From an uncultured Thalassotalea sp. (GTDB taxonomy: Bacteria; Pseudomonadota; Gammaproteobacteria; Enterobacterales; Alteromonadaceae): a DNA stretch of 64,000 nucleotides. Every line of letters begins with the position of its first letter. Position 1 is the first letter of the stretch. The DNA lies in NCBI GenBank assembly GCA_947492575.1, contig CANLNK010000004.1, positions 186,001 to 250,000 of the forward strand, in the 5' to 3' direction. Of the stretch, positions 13,582-22,625 are shown in pieces. Below the pieces are notes generated by a model that was not told the DNA's origin, did no database searches, and was given only the letters and a program-made list of their open reading frames with translations. Both the position numbers and the translations under genes were made by a program.

Positions 13582-15948
13582 ATGACAACGACTATAGAAT
13601 TACCGATAGAAGGTATGACGTGCACATCTTGTGCAAGTAGAGTCGAAAAAGCATTAAAGGCTGTAGACGGTATTGATAATGCAAATGTAAATTTAGCTTC
13701 GGATATTGTGTCTATTTCAGGAGATATCAATATAACAGCTATCGACGAAGCTGTTAATGGCGCAGGCTACAAACTTAGTTTTGCAACTAAGTATTTTGAG
13801 GTCAAGGGAATGTCTTGCGCATCATGCAGTGGCCGAGTTGAAAAAAGCTTAAACGACCTACCTGGAGTTGTATCTGCATCGGTAAATTTGGCCTCAGAGC
13901 AAGTTAGTGTCACAGTAACTCCCAAGGTTACGGATGCGGAGTTGCAGCTGGTTGTTAAAAATGCAGGCTATGACTTAGTAATCATAAGTAACAATGAACA
14001 ACTTTTAGATGAAAAAAGCAGTACTGCTTTTTATAAAAAAGATAGTTGGCCTGTTATGGGGGCTGCAATGTTGACGCTGCCCTTAGTTCTCCCAATGTTC
14101 GGAATGTTATTCGGCAAAGATTGGATGTTGGCCCCAATTTGGCAGTGGATATTGGCGACGCCTGTACAGTTCTATTTTGGTGCTCGATTCTATAAAGCGG
14201 GTTGGCATGCACTTAAAGCTTTCACTGGTAATATGGACCTTTTGGTGTCTATAGGAACTAGTGCAGCTTATGGATTGTCTCTATATTTATGGCTTACTTT
14301 TGATGGGCATCAAGGATCACCGCATCTATACTTCGAGAGTAGTGCTGCCGTATTAACATTGGTGTTGCTTGGTAAGTTCCTAGAAAAGCGAGCTAAAAAA
14401 CAGACAACTAGCGCTTTAAAAGCTTTAGAAAATTTAAAGCCAACGTCAGCCACTGTTTGGCTTGATGGGAAGTGGCAAACGCTTTCAGCATCTGAACTAA
14501 AACAAGGAGATTGGTTTAGGGTTCGACCAGGAGAGAGAATTCCTGCTGATGGTATTGTTATTAACGGTAACAGTAATGTGGATGAGGCATTGATTAGCGG
14601 AGAAAGTATTCCTCTATACAAATCTATCAAAGATAAAGTCACTGGTGGCTCTATAAATTTAGATGGCGTGCTGGAGGTGGAAGCTTCAGCTGTGGGATCT
14701 GAATCAACTTTATCAAAAATTATTCGCCTAGTAGAGCAAGCGCAAGGCGCAAAAGCCCCTGTGCAAGCGTTAGTAGATAAAATTAGTAGCATCTTTGTTC
14801 CAGTAGTGCTGGTGTTTGCCTCAATAACCTTGCTTATTTGGGGAGCAATATTTGGACAGTGGTCACAAGGTATTCTCAATGCTGTTGCCGTATTAGTCAT
14901 TGCATGTCCATGTGCACTTGGTTTAGCTACGCCTGCTGCCATCATGGCTGGAACAGGCACAGCGGCTCGACATGGAATTTTGGTAAAGGATGCCGTAGCA
15001 CTGGAGAGTGCAACACACATCGATTACGTCGTGTTTGATAAAACAGGAACGCTTACGCAAGGGAAGCCAGCCTTATCACAAATTAAGGCACTAAACGGAA
15101 GTGAAACGGAACTATTGGAGTTAGCTTATGCCCTATCTGAACCAAGTGAGCATCCCTTGTCTAATGCTATCATTAGCTTCGCTCAGGAGAATGACATCGA
15201 ACTAACTAAGGTAAGTGACTTTAAAGTAGTTGCAGGTAGAGGTGTTAGTGGAGAGTTTAAGGGACGCGCTATAAAAATGGGTTCAAGTCAATGGATGACT
15301 CAGCTTGGTTTGACACTTCCCTCTGATCTCATTAGCTTAGAAGGCGCTTCATTATCATGGGTTGCAGAGACTAAAGCGAAAGGTATTGAGTTACTCGGCT
15401 TGTTATGTTTTGTTGACGAACTAAAATTGGGGGCAATACCTGCTGTACATAATCTCCAACGTGAAGGAATAATGGTAGCGATGATTACTGGAGATTCTCA
15501 AGCAAGCGCTGAGCACGTAGCTTTCCAATTAGGTCTCGATAATTTCGATGCTGAGGTGCTACCGCAGGGCAAAGCTGAAGCTATCGCTGCATATCAGGCA
15601 AAGGGCTATAAAGTCGCGATGGTAGGTGATGGTATTAACGATGCTCCAGCACTCGCACAAGCAGATTTAGGTATTGCAATGGCGACAGGAACAGAAGTTG
15701 CTGTGAGTGCTTCAGCTATCACGTTAATGCGTGGAGATCCGAAATTAGTATCGTCCTCGTTGAAACTAGCCAAAGCAACTTATCGAAATATAAAGCAGAA
15801 TTTATTCTGGGCTTTTGCTTTTAATACTGTCGGTATTCCACTTGCGGCGTTTGGGTTCCTCAATCCAATTTTGGCAGGAGGTGCAATGGCATGTAGCAGT
15901 GTATTGGTTATTACTAATGCGTTGCGACTTCAAAGAATGTCTTTATAG
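13582..15948 (+). CDS. copA: Cu(I)-exporting P1B-type ATPase
   Basis: This 788-residue inner-membrane pump exports Cu(I) from the cytoplasm using ATP. Two N-terminal HMA domains bind copper (Cys14/Cys17 in GMTCTSC, Cys79/Cys82 in GMSCASC). The membrane part contains the CPC ion site (IACPCALG). The soluble part has the phosphorylated Asp in DKTGTLT, the SEHPLS nucleotide motif and GDGINDAPAL. The length is normal for the family. ATG 13582 follows AAGGGG. cueR starts 10 bp downstream with its ribosome-binding site on the copA stop codon, so regulator and pump share a transcript. Confidence 0.97.
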   Translation: MTTTIELPIEGMTCTSCASRVEKALKAVDGIDNANVNLASDIVSISGDINITAIDEAVNGAGYKLSFATKYFEVKGMSCASCSGRVEKSLNDLPGVVSASVNLASEQVSVTVTPKVTDAELQLVVKNAGYDLVIISNNEQLLDEKSSTAFYKKDSWPVMGAAMLTLPLVLPMFGMLFGKDWMLAPIWQWILATPVQFYFGARFYKAGWHALKAFTGNMDLLVSIGTSAAYGLSLYLWLTFDGHQGSPHLYFESSAAVLTLVLLGKFLEKRAKKQTTSALKALENLKPTSATVWLDGKWQTLSASELKQGDWFRVRPGERIPADGIVINGNSNVDEALISGESIPLYKSIKDKVTGGSINLDGVLEVEASAVGSESTLSKIIRLVEQAQGAKAPVQALVDKISSIFVPVVLVFASITLLIWGAIFGQWSQGILNAVAVLVIACPCALGLATPAAIMAGTGTAARHGILVKDAVALESATHIDYVVFDKTGTLTQGKPALSQIKALNGSETELLELAYALSEPSEHPLSNAIISFAQENDIELTKVSDFKVVAGRGVSGEFKGRAIKMGSSQWMTQLGLTLPSDLISLEGASLSWVAETKAKGIELLGLLCFVDELKLGAIPAVHNLQREGIMVAMITGDSQASAEHVAFQLGLDNFDAEVLPQGKAEAIAAYQAKGYKVAMVGDGINDAPALAQADLGIAMATGTEVAVSASAITLMRGDPKLVSSSLKLAKATYRNIKQNLFWAFAFNTVGIPLAAFGFLNPILAGGAMACSSVLVITNALRLQRMSL

Positions 15949-15958
15949 GAGTAATACT

Positions 15959-16375
15959 GTGGGTATTCTATTAACTATCGGTGATGCGGCAAAAGAGAGT
16001 GGTTTAACTGCAAAAATGATCCGCAATTACGAACAGTCTGGATTAATTCGCAAATCACCAAGAACTGAAAGTGGCTATCGTTTGTATAATAGTGAACAGT
16101 TAAATCAACTAAGGTTCATTAAACGAGCTCGTAATCTTGGATTTTCGCTTTCAGATATTCAATCTTTGCTAGAGCTATGGCAAAACCCAGAGCGAGAAAG
16201 CAGATTAGTTAAGGAATTAGCTCAGTCACATCTCGAAGAGATATCTAATAAGATTTCTGAGCTACAACAAATGCAACAAGTGTTAACTAAGGTAGCGGAA
16301 AGCTGCAAAGGTGATGCTAGTCCCCAGTGCTCTATTCTCGAACAATTAGCAGAATCCAGTACCTTAAATAGTTGA
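15959..16375 (+). CDS. cueR: Cu(I)-responsive MerR-family regulator
   Basis: This 138-residue regulator has an N-terminal winged helix (TIGDAAKESGLTAKMIRNYEQSGL), a dimerisation helix and a C-terminal metal loop with Cys116 and Cys124 separated by seven residues (SCKGDASPQC). That loop is the CueR signature for Cu(I). GTG 15959 is chosen because TAGGAG at 15946-15951 is well placed and the N-terminus then matches CueR; the frame stays open further upstream inside copA. It should activate copA and the facing chaperone promoter. A repeat block (R1) begins exactly at its stop codon. Confidence 0.9.
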   Translation: MGILLTIGDAAKESGLTAKMIRNYEQSGLIRKSPRTESGYRLYNSEQLNQLRFIKRARNLGFSLSDIQSLLELWQNPERESRLVKELAQSHLEEISNKISELQQMQQVLTKVAESCKGDASPQCSILEQLAESSTLNS

Positions 16376-16465
16376 ATGAGTCTTAACTTGATCTGTCAGA
16401 TTTGATTTTTAGAGTTGAATTAAATCTGACAGCGAATAGCCGATTAGTGCCAAAAACGGACCGTC
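16373..16465. repeat. Repeat block R1 (copy 1, shortened)
   Basis: This block starts TGAATGAGTCTTAACTTGAT at the cueR stop codon and includes CTGTCAGATTT/AAATCTGACAG arms that form a hairpin. Full copies of about 160 bp lie at 22,344 and 25,231. This copy loses similarity after about 93 bp. Confidence 0.8.
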
Positions 16466-16800
16466 AAAAAGGAAGTTAAGAGCTGAGATTATTACGTTAA
16501 ATGAATTGATATTATCTTAGTCAAGAAAAGATTACTTCTTCGTAATCTTTTCTAAATCTACTTAATCATCTGACTTTTAAGGAAATTAGCAATTTACAAT
16601 TTTGAATGTTTTTAAGTTTGCTAATTTTGTCACACACTTTGTATTACAATAAATATTTTCCTTAAGATTCAATAACCTAAATAAACTGCAATTAAATTCC
16701 TTCTCTGGACTGGTATCCAAATCAAACCCGACCGATAAGTTAACTAATTCAAATTATTAGTACTAACGGAACACCTTAACCAACATTACAATAAAGCCCT
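16376..16800. other. Non-coding spacer
   Basis: The spacer lies between convergent cueR and the diguanylate cyclase gene. It holds the R1 remnant and a hairpin at 16,524-16,553; the remainder is AT-rich with no frame or motif I can support. Confidence 0.6.
16524..16553. terminator. Perfect 12-bp hairpin
   Basis: AGAAAAGATTAC (16524-16535) pairs with GTAATCTTTTCT (16542-16553) around TTCTTC. It is a likely bidirectional terminator in the spacer between convergent genes. Confidence 0.55.
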
Positions 16801-17832
16801 TTAAAACAACTCTACCTCTCCCCCATCAATTTTTTGTTTATTAGCTTGGCCTTTGCATAAAATATCTTCAAAAAAGGTTAGCCTGTTGCGGCCATTATTC
16901 TTGCTGTAATAAAGTGCTTGGTCGGCATAATCTATGGAAGTTACATGGAAAGTATTTTGTGTAAACTCTACAGCACCTATGCTGACTGTCACTGGGTGGT
17001 TATCAGGAAAATTATAATTTTCAACAGACCGCCTGAAGCGCTCCAATACTGCTGCACTTTGTTCTTTACTTTCTGCTTGAATCAATACTACAAACTCTTC
17101 ACCGCCAAATCTAAACTGTAAATCCTCGTACCTAAAAGAGGATTTGATTAACTGCGCCACATGTATAAGTATTTCGTCACCGTATAGATGCCCATATTTA
17201 TCATTAACTTGTTTAAAGTTGTCGATATCAATTATGGCTAACCAATAATTTTTATGAATATCCGTTACTTTGTTGATGTCTCGTCTTTCCCCATCGATAC
17301 TTTCTCCTTGAATTGCAGGAGCATCAAAAATTTTAGATATAGATGAATCGAAAGTTTTTCTATTAGCAAGTCCTGTCAATTCATCAGTCTGAGAGTCATT
17401 TAGTAAGGCTAAAAAGTTATTATAAATGTTGAGAATGCCTGACAAAACATAAGTTTGAACTTTAGAAAACCTTTCTTTTAAATGAATTACTAAGAACTGC
17501 TCTATTTTACGATTATGATATATTGCACGAATGACCTGATACCCTTCAGCGGATTTTACATTCGATTCTTCTATACCTGATTCACTCATACGTTCACAGG
17601 CAAACAGAATACCTTTGTCAATGGCATTGTCCGCTTTATATACACTACACTTGCTGCCATCGTAGGCAATTGTGGATAACACATTTCCTCGTTTATCCAT
17701 CGTAAGTATTACGGAGGATAATGATGAGAGCATGTTATTGACACTTTGCAGTAAGCTAAGAGACAAAAGCTCTTGGTCTCTTTGCGAGGTAAAGTGGGCG
17801 ATATGATCTATCACTACATTCGACTGAATCAT
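16801..17832 (-). CDS. Diguanylate cyclase (GGDEF)
   Basis: This 343-residue protein makes cyclic di-GMP from two GTP. The N-terminal ~140 residues are an unrecognised sensor region without membrane segments. The C-terminal GGDEF domain is intact: DELTGLANRKTF, IDIDNFKQVNDKYGH, FRFGGEEF (active-site GGEEF) and ADQALYYSKNNGRN. No RxxD inhibitory site is evident just before GGEEF. It is the last gene of a three-gene minus-strand run (53-bp gap to the GGDEF-EAL gene), which links chemoreception and c-di-GMP turnover. Confidence 0.92.
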   Translation of the reverse strand: MIQSNVVIDHIAHFTSQRDQELLSLSLLQSVNNMLSSLSSVILTMDKRGNVLSTIAYDGSKCSVYKADNAIDKGILFACERMSESGIEESNVKSAEGYQVIRAIYHNRKIEQFLVIHLKERFSKVQTYVLSGILNIYNNFLALLNDSQTDELTGLANRKTFDSSISKIFDAPAIQGESIDGERRDINKVTDIHKNYWLAIIDIDNFKQVNDKYGHLYGDEILIHVAQLIKSSFRYEDLQFRFGGEEFVVLIQAESKEQSAAVLERFRRSVENYNFPDNHPVTVSIGAVEFTQNTFHVTSIDYADQALYYSKNNGRNRLTFFEDILCKGQANKQKIDGGEVELF

Positions 17833-17885
17833 TTTAAGCCTTTAGTAAATTTTGATATGAAGTTTTATTGGAAGGACTGATAAAG

Positions 17886-20048
17886 TTAAGACTGCGGCCT
17901 ACAGGCAGTTTCTAGCCAATGCTCTATATTAAGTGGCTTTGAAAACAAGTATCCCTGTATCACTTCACACCCTTTCTTATTTAAGTAGGCAAGCTGTTCA
18001 CTGGTTTCAACTCCCTCTGCAACAATTTTTAAATCCAGTGCTTTAGCCATTTGAATAATGGAATTAACAATTGGCACTTCTTGATGTTCGTTTTGTATTT
18101 CATCAATAAACGCTTTATCAATTTTTAACTCTGAAATTGGTAAACTTTGAATATAACTTAAACTTGAATACCCTGTTCCAAAGTCGTCCAGAGAAAAGTG
18201 AATGCCTCTCTCTTTAAGGTACCTCATTTTAGAAATGACTAGGTTAAAATCAGCAACAAGTGTGCTTTCCGTAAGCTCTAATATTACCTCTGAGTGAGGA
18301 ATATTATATTTGGCAAGTTTGGATATCAACGAGTCTGCAAAACTAGGCTGAGCAATCTGTTTTGCACTTACATTAATAGAAATTGGATTATTTGATTCAG
18401 AAAATAGCCTACGCTGTGCTAGTAAAGTGCAGACTTTATCAATGACCCAGTTACCAACATCCAATATTTTTCCATTATTTTCAGCTAAAGGAATAAATTC
18501 AGCTGGAGAAATAAAACCTAGCTCCTGAGACCGCCACCTTATCAAAGCTTCTGAACCAACCATTTTCCCTTTTGTATCAAATTGAGGTTGAACAACGAGG
18601 AAAAGTTCATTTACAAACTTTGGTTTTTGCATCTCAATTGTAAGTTGAGAGTGACGCTTTAAATAAGCCATTTCCTTGCTTTCAGCGTAACTCCATTGAT
18701 TCCCTCCTTTGAGCTTTGCATTTCTAACAGCTAATTCTAATAATGGTTTAACCTCTTCCTTCTCCAAAGTATGTTTTGTTGAATCAAGCATTCCAATAGA
18801 GACACTGATAGCAATTTCATGACCTTCTATATGAAATTGCCGATTAAGATCTTCTAGGATTTGTTCAGCAACATGTCGGGGCTCTTGAAGCAATATAGCG
18901 TCGATACTGTGTGCTTCACTATTTTTCAATATAACGAAGAAACTATCCGCATTATTCCTATAAATTGTTCCACAAGGAGGCATGTGTTCAGACACTCTAG
19001 AGACAAATTCTTTAAGTAAAATATCTGCGATTTTTTCAGAGTAAATTAAGTTAATTTGAGAGAATTTATCAATATTAGTTAGTAAAATTGACCAATTATT
19101 AAAGGCAGATTTGCCCGATTGTATACAGCTATCCAAATCTTTTTCGAAAGATGTTCGATTAAGTGCACCCGTTAATTCATCGTAGTAGGCTAACCTTTTT
19201 ATATGGTTTTCAGATGCCTTTCTCTCGCTAATATCCCTAACAATACCAATGAATACCTTTTGATTTCTGTGTAAGACTTCTGAAATTGAGAGCTCCATTG
19301 AGAATTGCGTTCCATCTTTTTTAAGAGCAGGTAGTTCTCGCCCAACCCCTATTATGCCAGCTCTACCTGTAGCCAAATACTTATTCATATAAATTTGATG
19401 TTTAGAAGCGAAAGGCTCTGGCATTAACATTGAAATATCTTTACCTACCAGCTCTTCTGATTGGTAACCAAACACTTTATGTACCACTGAGTTAGTTGAT
19501 AGAATCTTTCCAGTTTCAGAAATGGTTACAATAGCGTCGTTTAAGTTATCAACAATTTTTTTGAAGTTTGCATTGGTTTGTTGATTAATATCTTGTAGCT
19601 CTTTTTGATAACTAATGTCCTCGAACACTCCATATACATGGGACACTTGTCCATCAGTAAGTCTTAATCGGCCACTGGTTTTAATCCATTTAGCTTTGCC
19701 ATTATTATCAAGAAACGGAAGCTCTAATTCATATGTTTTTTGATGTTTAATCGCATCTTCAAAAGCCAAGCTGATTATTCGCTGAGCCTCTGGAGAGTAA
19801 AAGTTGATACCTATCTCTGGTGTAATTGTTGAGCCAATAGGCAAGCCGTATATCCGATATGTTTCATCCGACCAATGAAGTGTTTCATTAGCAAGGTCAT
19901 ATTCCCAACTTCCTATTAAGGCTGTTTTTTCTACCTCATAGAGAAGAAGCTGTGAAGACTCTAGCTTCTTCTCTAATTCAATGAGTTTTTGCCTGATATT
20001 TCTCTCATTTTCTGCACAAGGTTGAGAGGACTGCATCAATTCACTCAT
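17886..20048 (-). CDS. PAS-PAS-GGDEF-EAL protein, probable c-di-GMP phosphodiesterase
   Basis: This 720-residue cytoplasmic protein has two PAS domains (about 35-155 and 165-280), a GGDEF domain (about 285-450) and an EAL domain (about 460-715). The GGDEF site is degenerate: where GGDEF is expected the sequence reads RNNADSF, so cyclase activity is unlikely. The EAL domain keeps SEALIRW, the NVSAKQ and ELTEST metal ligands, DDFGTGYSS, KIDKAFI and AEGVET, so it should hydrolyse c-di-GMP. It begins 4 bp after the chemoreceptor gene and is co-transcribed with it. Confidence 0.92.
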   Translation of the reverse strand: MSELMQSSQPCAENERNIRQKLIELEKKLESSQLLLYEVEKTALIGSWEYDLANETLHWSDETYRIYGLPIGSTITPEIGINFYSPEAQRIISLAFEDAIKHQKTYELELPFLDNNGKAKWIKTSGRLRLTDGQVSHVYGVFEDISYQKELQDINQQTNANFKKIVDNLNDAIVTISETGKILSTNSVVHKVFGYQSEELVGKDISMLMPEPFASKHQIYMNKYLATGRAGIIGVGRELPALKKDGTQFSMELSISEVLHRNQKVFIGIVRDISERKASENHIKRLAYYDELTGALNRTSFEKDLDSCIQSGKSAFNNWSILLTNIDKFSQINLIYSEKIADILLKEFVSRVSEHMPPCGTIYRNNADSFFVILKNSEAHSIDAILLQEPRHVAEQILEDLNRQFHIEGHEIAISVSIGMLDSTKHTLEKEEVKPLLELAVRNAKLKGGNQWSYAESKEMAYLKRHSQLTIEMQKPKFVNELFLVVQPQFDTKGKMVGSEALIRWRSQELGFISPAEFIPLAENNGKILDVGNWVIDKVCTLLAQRRLFSESNNPISINVSAKQIAQPSFADSLISKLAKYNIPHSEVILELTESTLVADFNLVISKMRYLKERGIHFSLDDFGTGYSSLSYIQSLPISELKIDKAFIDEIQNEHQEVPIVNSIIQMAKALDLKIVAEGVETSEQLAYLNKKGCEVIQGYLFSKPLNIEHWLETACRPQS

Positions 20049-20052
20049 TACC

Positions 20053-21591
20053 CTAACCTTTAAATGCTAATGCCAACGAAGCCATATCCGAAGACTTAGT
20101 CAAAATTTGTTGTGTCTCCATGTTGACGCAGTTAGCTTGTTCCAAATTACTTTGAGAGGCGTCACTTATATTAACGATATTTTGGCTGATCTCTTGTGAC
20201 ACAACACTTTGCTCTTCTGAGGCTGTAGATATTTGCATAGCTAAGTCAGATATCATCGTTATAGATTCGTAAACATTATTAACAACCCTTTCCGCATGCT
20301 TAGCTTGATTGACACATTCATCAGCAGAAGCTTTACCTTTATTCATGGTTTCTGAAAGCGCCATTAAAGTGCTTTGAATTTCACCAACTGAAACTTTAAT
20401 TTGCTCCGTAGCACTATGAGTTCTATTAGATAATGCTCGAACTTCATCAGCCACGACAGAAAACCCTCTACCATGCTCTCCAGCTCTTGCTGCCTCAATA
20501 GCCGCATTTAATGCAAGTAAATTTGTTTGATCTGCAATGCCTTGGATTTCATTCATGACATGCCCAATTTTTTCTGTTTCTTCTGCAAGTTCTACAGCTG
20601 CATTTGCTGAATGTGAAACATCTTGTGCTAAATCATTAACTTTGGACATTGTTGAAGTCATTGCGGTAGTAGCTGTTGTACAATCATCATGCGCTTCAGC
20701 AACCTTCTCTGATGTAACAGCTGTATTACTCGCGACTTCATTAATTGTTGCAACCATCTCTTCTACAGCAGTCGAGACTAAGTGTAACTCAGCGGTTTCT
20801 TGTTCTACGCCCTGTTTGGCTTGTTCAGCCGCATTTTCTAATGTTTGCGCTTTTTCGGTCAAAGACGATGAACTATCAACTACCCGCCCTAAGATTGTTC
20901 TAACTTTTCCTTCTAATATTTTTAAATGAAAGTCTGCAACCCCACGATTACTACTGCCAGAATAAACAAAGCGAGAAACACTGTCGTACTCTGTTTTTAA
21001 AGTATTAAAATATTTAGGAGTATCAATAAGTTCTTCTTTAAATAAAACAAAAGGCAATAATATTAATACCGTACAAATTATCGGCTGGTAGGTGAGTGCT
21101 GTAAATGTCAGCAATGTTGCTAATAAACTAAACAAGCTAATTCTTGTTGGAAATGAAAATAACCAATTATTTACAGCTTTCTCATTATTAATTTTTTCAT
21201 ATACTATTTCTGCATTTTGTTTTATTTCAGAGCTCAATACCGTTCTTACTGACTGGTAACCGACTAACTGCCCATCTTGATAAGTTGGTGTTACGAATGC
21301 ATCAACCCAATAATAGCTACCATCTTTACACCTATTTTTTACCGCACCTCGCCAAGGTCGCCCTTGTTCTAGGTTTTTCCATAAATCTTTAAATGCTGCT
21401 TTAGGCATATCAGGATGCCTAACAATATTGTGATTTTTACCCAGTAACTCGTCCTCACAGTAACCAGCTACCCGACAAAAAGCTTCATTAACGTAAGTGA
21501 TAACTCCACGAAGATCCGTGGTAGAAACTAACTCTTCACCTTTAGAGAAAAGAATCTCTTTATCAATAATTTGCTGATTTCTTCGTCCCAT
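20053..21591 (-). CDS. PAS-containing methyl-accepting chemotaxis protein (Aer-like)
   Basis: This chemoreceptor has an N-terminal PAS domain ([17 protein letters not shown]..., [23 protein letters not shown]) like that of the energy sensor Aer. A membrane hairpin ([11 protein letters not shown] and [14 protein letters not shown]) and a long cytoplasmic signalling rod follow, with the conserved hairpin tip [20 protein letters not shown]. It would pass redox or ligand signals to CheA/CheW. I chose ATG 21591 (512 aa) because the only upstream start is a TTG at 21660 that adds 23 residues not typical of Aer. It leads the operon with the two c-di-GMP genes. Confidence 0.9.
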   Translation of the reverse strand: MGRRNQQIIDKEILFSKGEELVSTTDLRGVITYVNEAFCRVAGYCEDELLGKNHNIVRHPDMPKAAFKDLWKNLEQGRPWRGAVKNRCKDGSYYWVDAFVTPTYQDGQLVGYQSVRTVLSSEIKQNAEIVYEKINNEKAVNNWLFSFPTRISLFSLLATLLTFTALTYQPIICTVLILLPFVLFKEELIDTPKYFNTLKTEYDSVSRFVYSGSSNRGVADFHLKILEGKVRTILGRVVDSSSSLTEKAQTLENAAEQAKQGVEQETAELHLVSTAVEEMVATINEVASNTAVTSEKVAEAHDDCTTATTAMTSTMSKVNDLAQDVSHSANAAVELAEETEKIGHVMNEIQGIADQTNLLALNAAIEAARAGEHGRGFSVVADEVRALSNRTHSATEQIKVSVGEIQSTLMALSETMNKGKASADECVNQAKHAERVVNNVYESITMISDLAMQISTASEEQSVVSQEISQNIVNISDASQSNLEQANCVNMETQQILTKSSDMASLALAFKG

Positions 21592-21794
21592 AGACAGTAT
21601 TAACCCTTTATTTACAATTATTTTACTTGTACATAGCAAATCGATATAAGATACACTCAAGATACAAAAATAAATCGTTTTTGTCGAATTTTAAACTTAC
21701 ATATCGATTTAGTGAGTTTTCCTGTATGATGCTAACGAAGTTACAAAGCAATATTTAATCGCTGACTTATATACTGTTTGATAGAAAGCTAAAG

Positions 21795-22346
21795 ATGACA
21801 AAAAAAGAGACACTTCTTACCCCTTCTGAGGCTGCTAAAGTTTTGCAAATAGCACCAACAACTTTAAGGCTATGGGCACAGGAAGGAAAAGTACCTTTTA
21901 CAACAACGCTTGGTGGCCATAGAAGGTTTTGTGAAAAAGACATTCAAAAAATCCTTAGCGAGCACAACAATGAGCATGCTCTTAAAGTTTTAGTTGCTGA
22001 AGACGATGAACAGCTAGGTGATGTTTTATTAGCTTTGATACCTAAATATCTACCTAACGCAACGGTAGAAATTGCAAGGGATGGTTTTGATGTAGGAGAA
22101 AAGCTTTATACTTTTAGACCGCAAATTATATTGCTTGATCTCATTCTTCCTTTTGCTGATGGCTTCTCTATTTGCGAACGCATAAAATCAAGTCCTGATA
22201 CACAAGACATATCGGTAATCGCAATGACCGGTGAATATGCCGCTGAAAATGTAAATAGAATAACCACGTTAGGTGCTGAATATTGCATAGCTAAACCTCT
22301 TGATCACGTGTTATTAATTAAATACATGACGGAGCTTATTAACTGA
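21795..22346 (+). CDS. MerR-like HTH fused to a response-regulator receiver domain
   Basis: This 183-residue protein joins an N-terminal excisionase/MerR-type helix-turn-helix (LTPSEAAKVLQIAPTTLRLW, then GGHRRF) to a receiver domain from residue 60. The receiver keeps the acidic pair (EDDEQ), the phospho-acceptor Asp in IILLDLILP, the Thr in AMTGEY and the Lys in IAKPLD. The order, DNA-binding first and receiver last, is the reverse of most response regulators. It probably answers the hybrid kinase encoded 280 bp downstream. A full R1 repeat begins at its stop codon. Confidence 0.88.
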   Translation: MTKKETLLTPSEAAKVLQIAPTTLRLWAQEGKVPFTTTLGGHRRFCEKDIQKILSEHNNEHALKVLVAEDDEQLGDVLLALIPKYLPNATVEIARDGFDVGEKLYTFRPQIILLDLILPFADGFSICERIKSSPDTQDISVIAMTGEYAAENVNRITTLGAEYCIAKPLDHVLLIKYMTELIN

Positions 22347-22503
22347 ATAAGTCTTAACTTGATCTGTCAGATTTGATTATTAGAGTTGAATTAAATCTGA
22401 CAGCGAATAGCCGATTAGTGCCAAACTCGACCGCTCAACTATAGAGTCACAAAACTCGTAAAAACCAAAATAACGGACGTTCATCTAACTCATAGTTGGA
22501 CAA
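22344..22503. repeat. Repeat block R1 (copy 2, full)
   Basis: This full R1 copy of about 160 bp begins with the TGA stop of the HTH-receiver gene. It is almost identical to 25,231-25,390, including the CTGTCAGATTT/AAATCTGACAG hairpin and the ending ACTCATAGTTGGACAA. Confidence 0.85.
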
Positions 22504-22625
22504 CAATGAGTTAGAGCACAAACCTTTTTAACTAAAGATTTATATAAAGTTTTCTACGCTGGCGATATTGGCTATAAGCTCTATACTTACATTATGCAAA
22601 TTGCGAATAATTCTTTAAAAATTAT

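Noticed and set aside
14310-15020. 236-codon minus-strand frame inside copA
   Set aside because: It is an antisense shadow of a highly conserved ATPase gene with no homology signal of its own.
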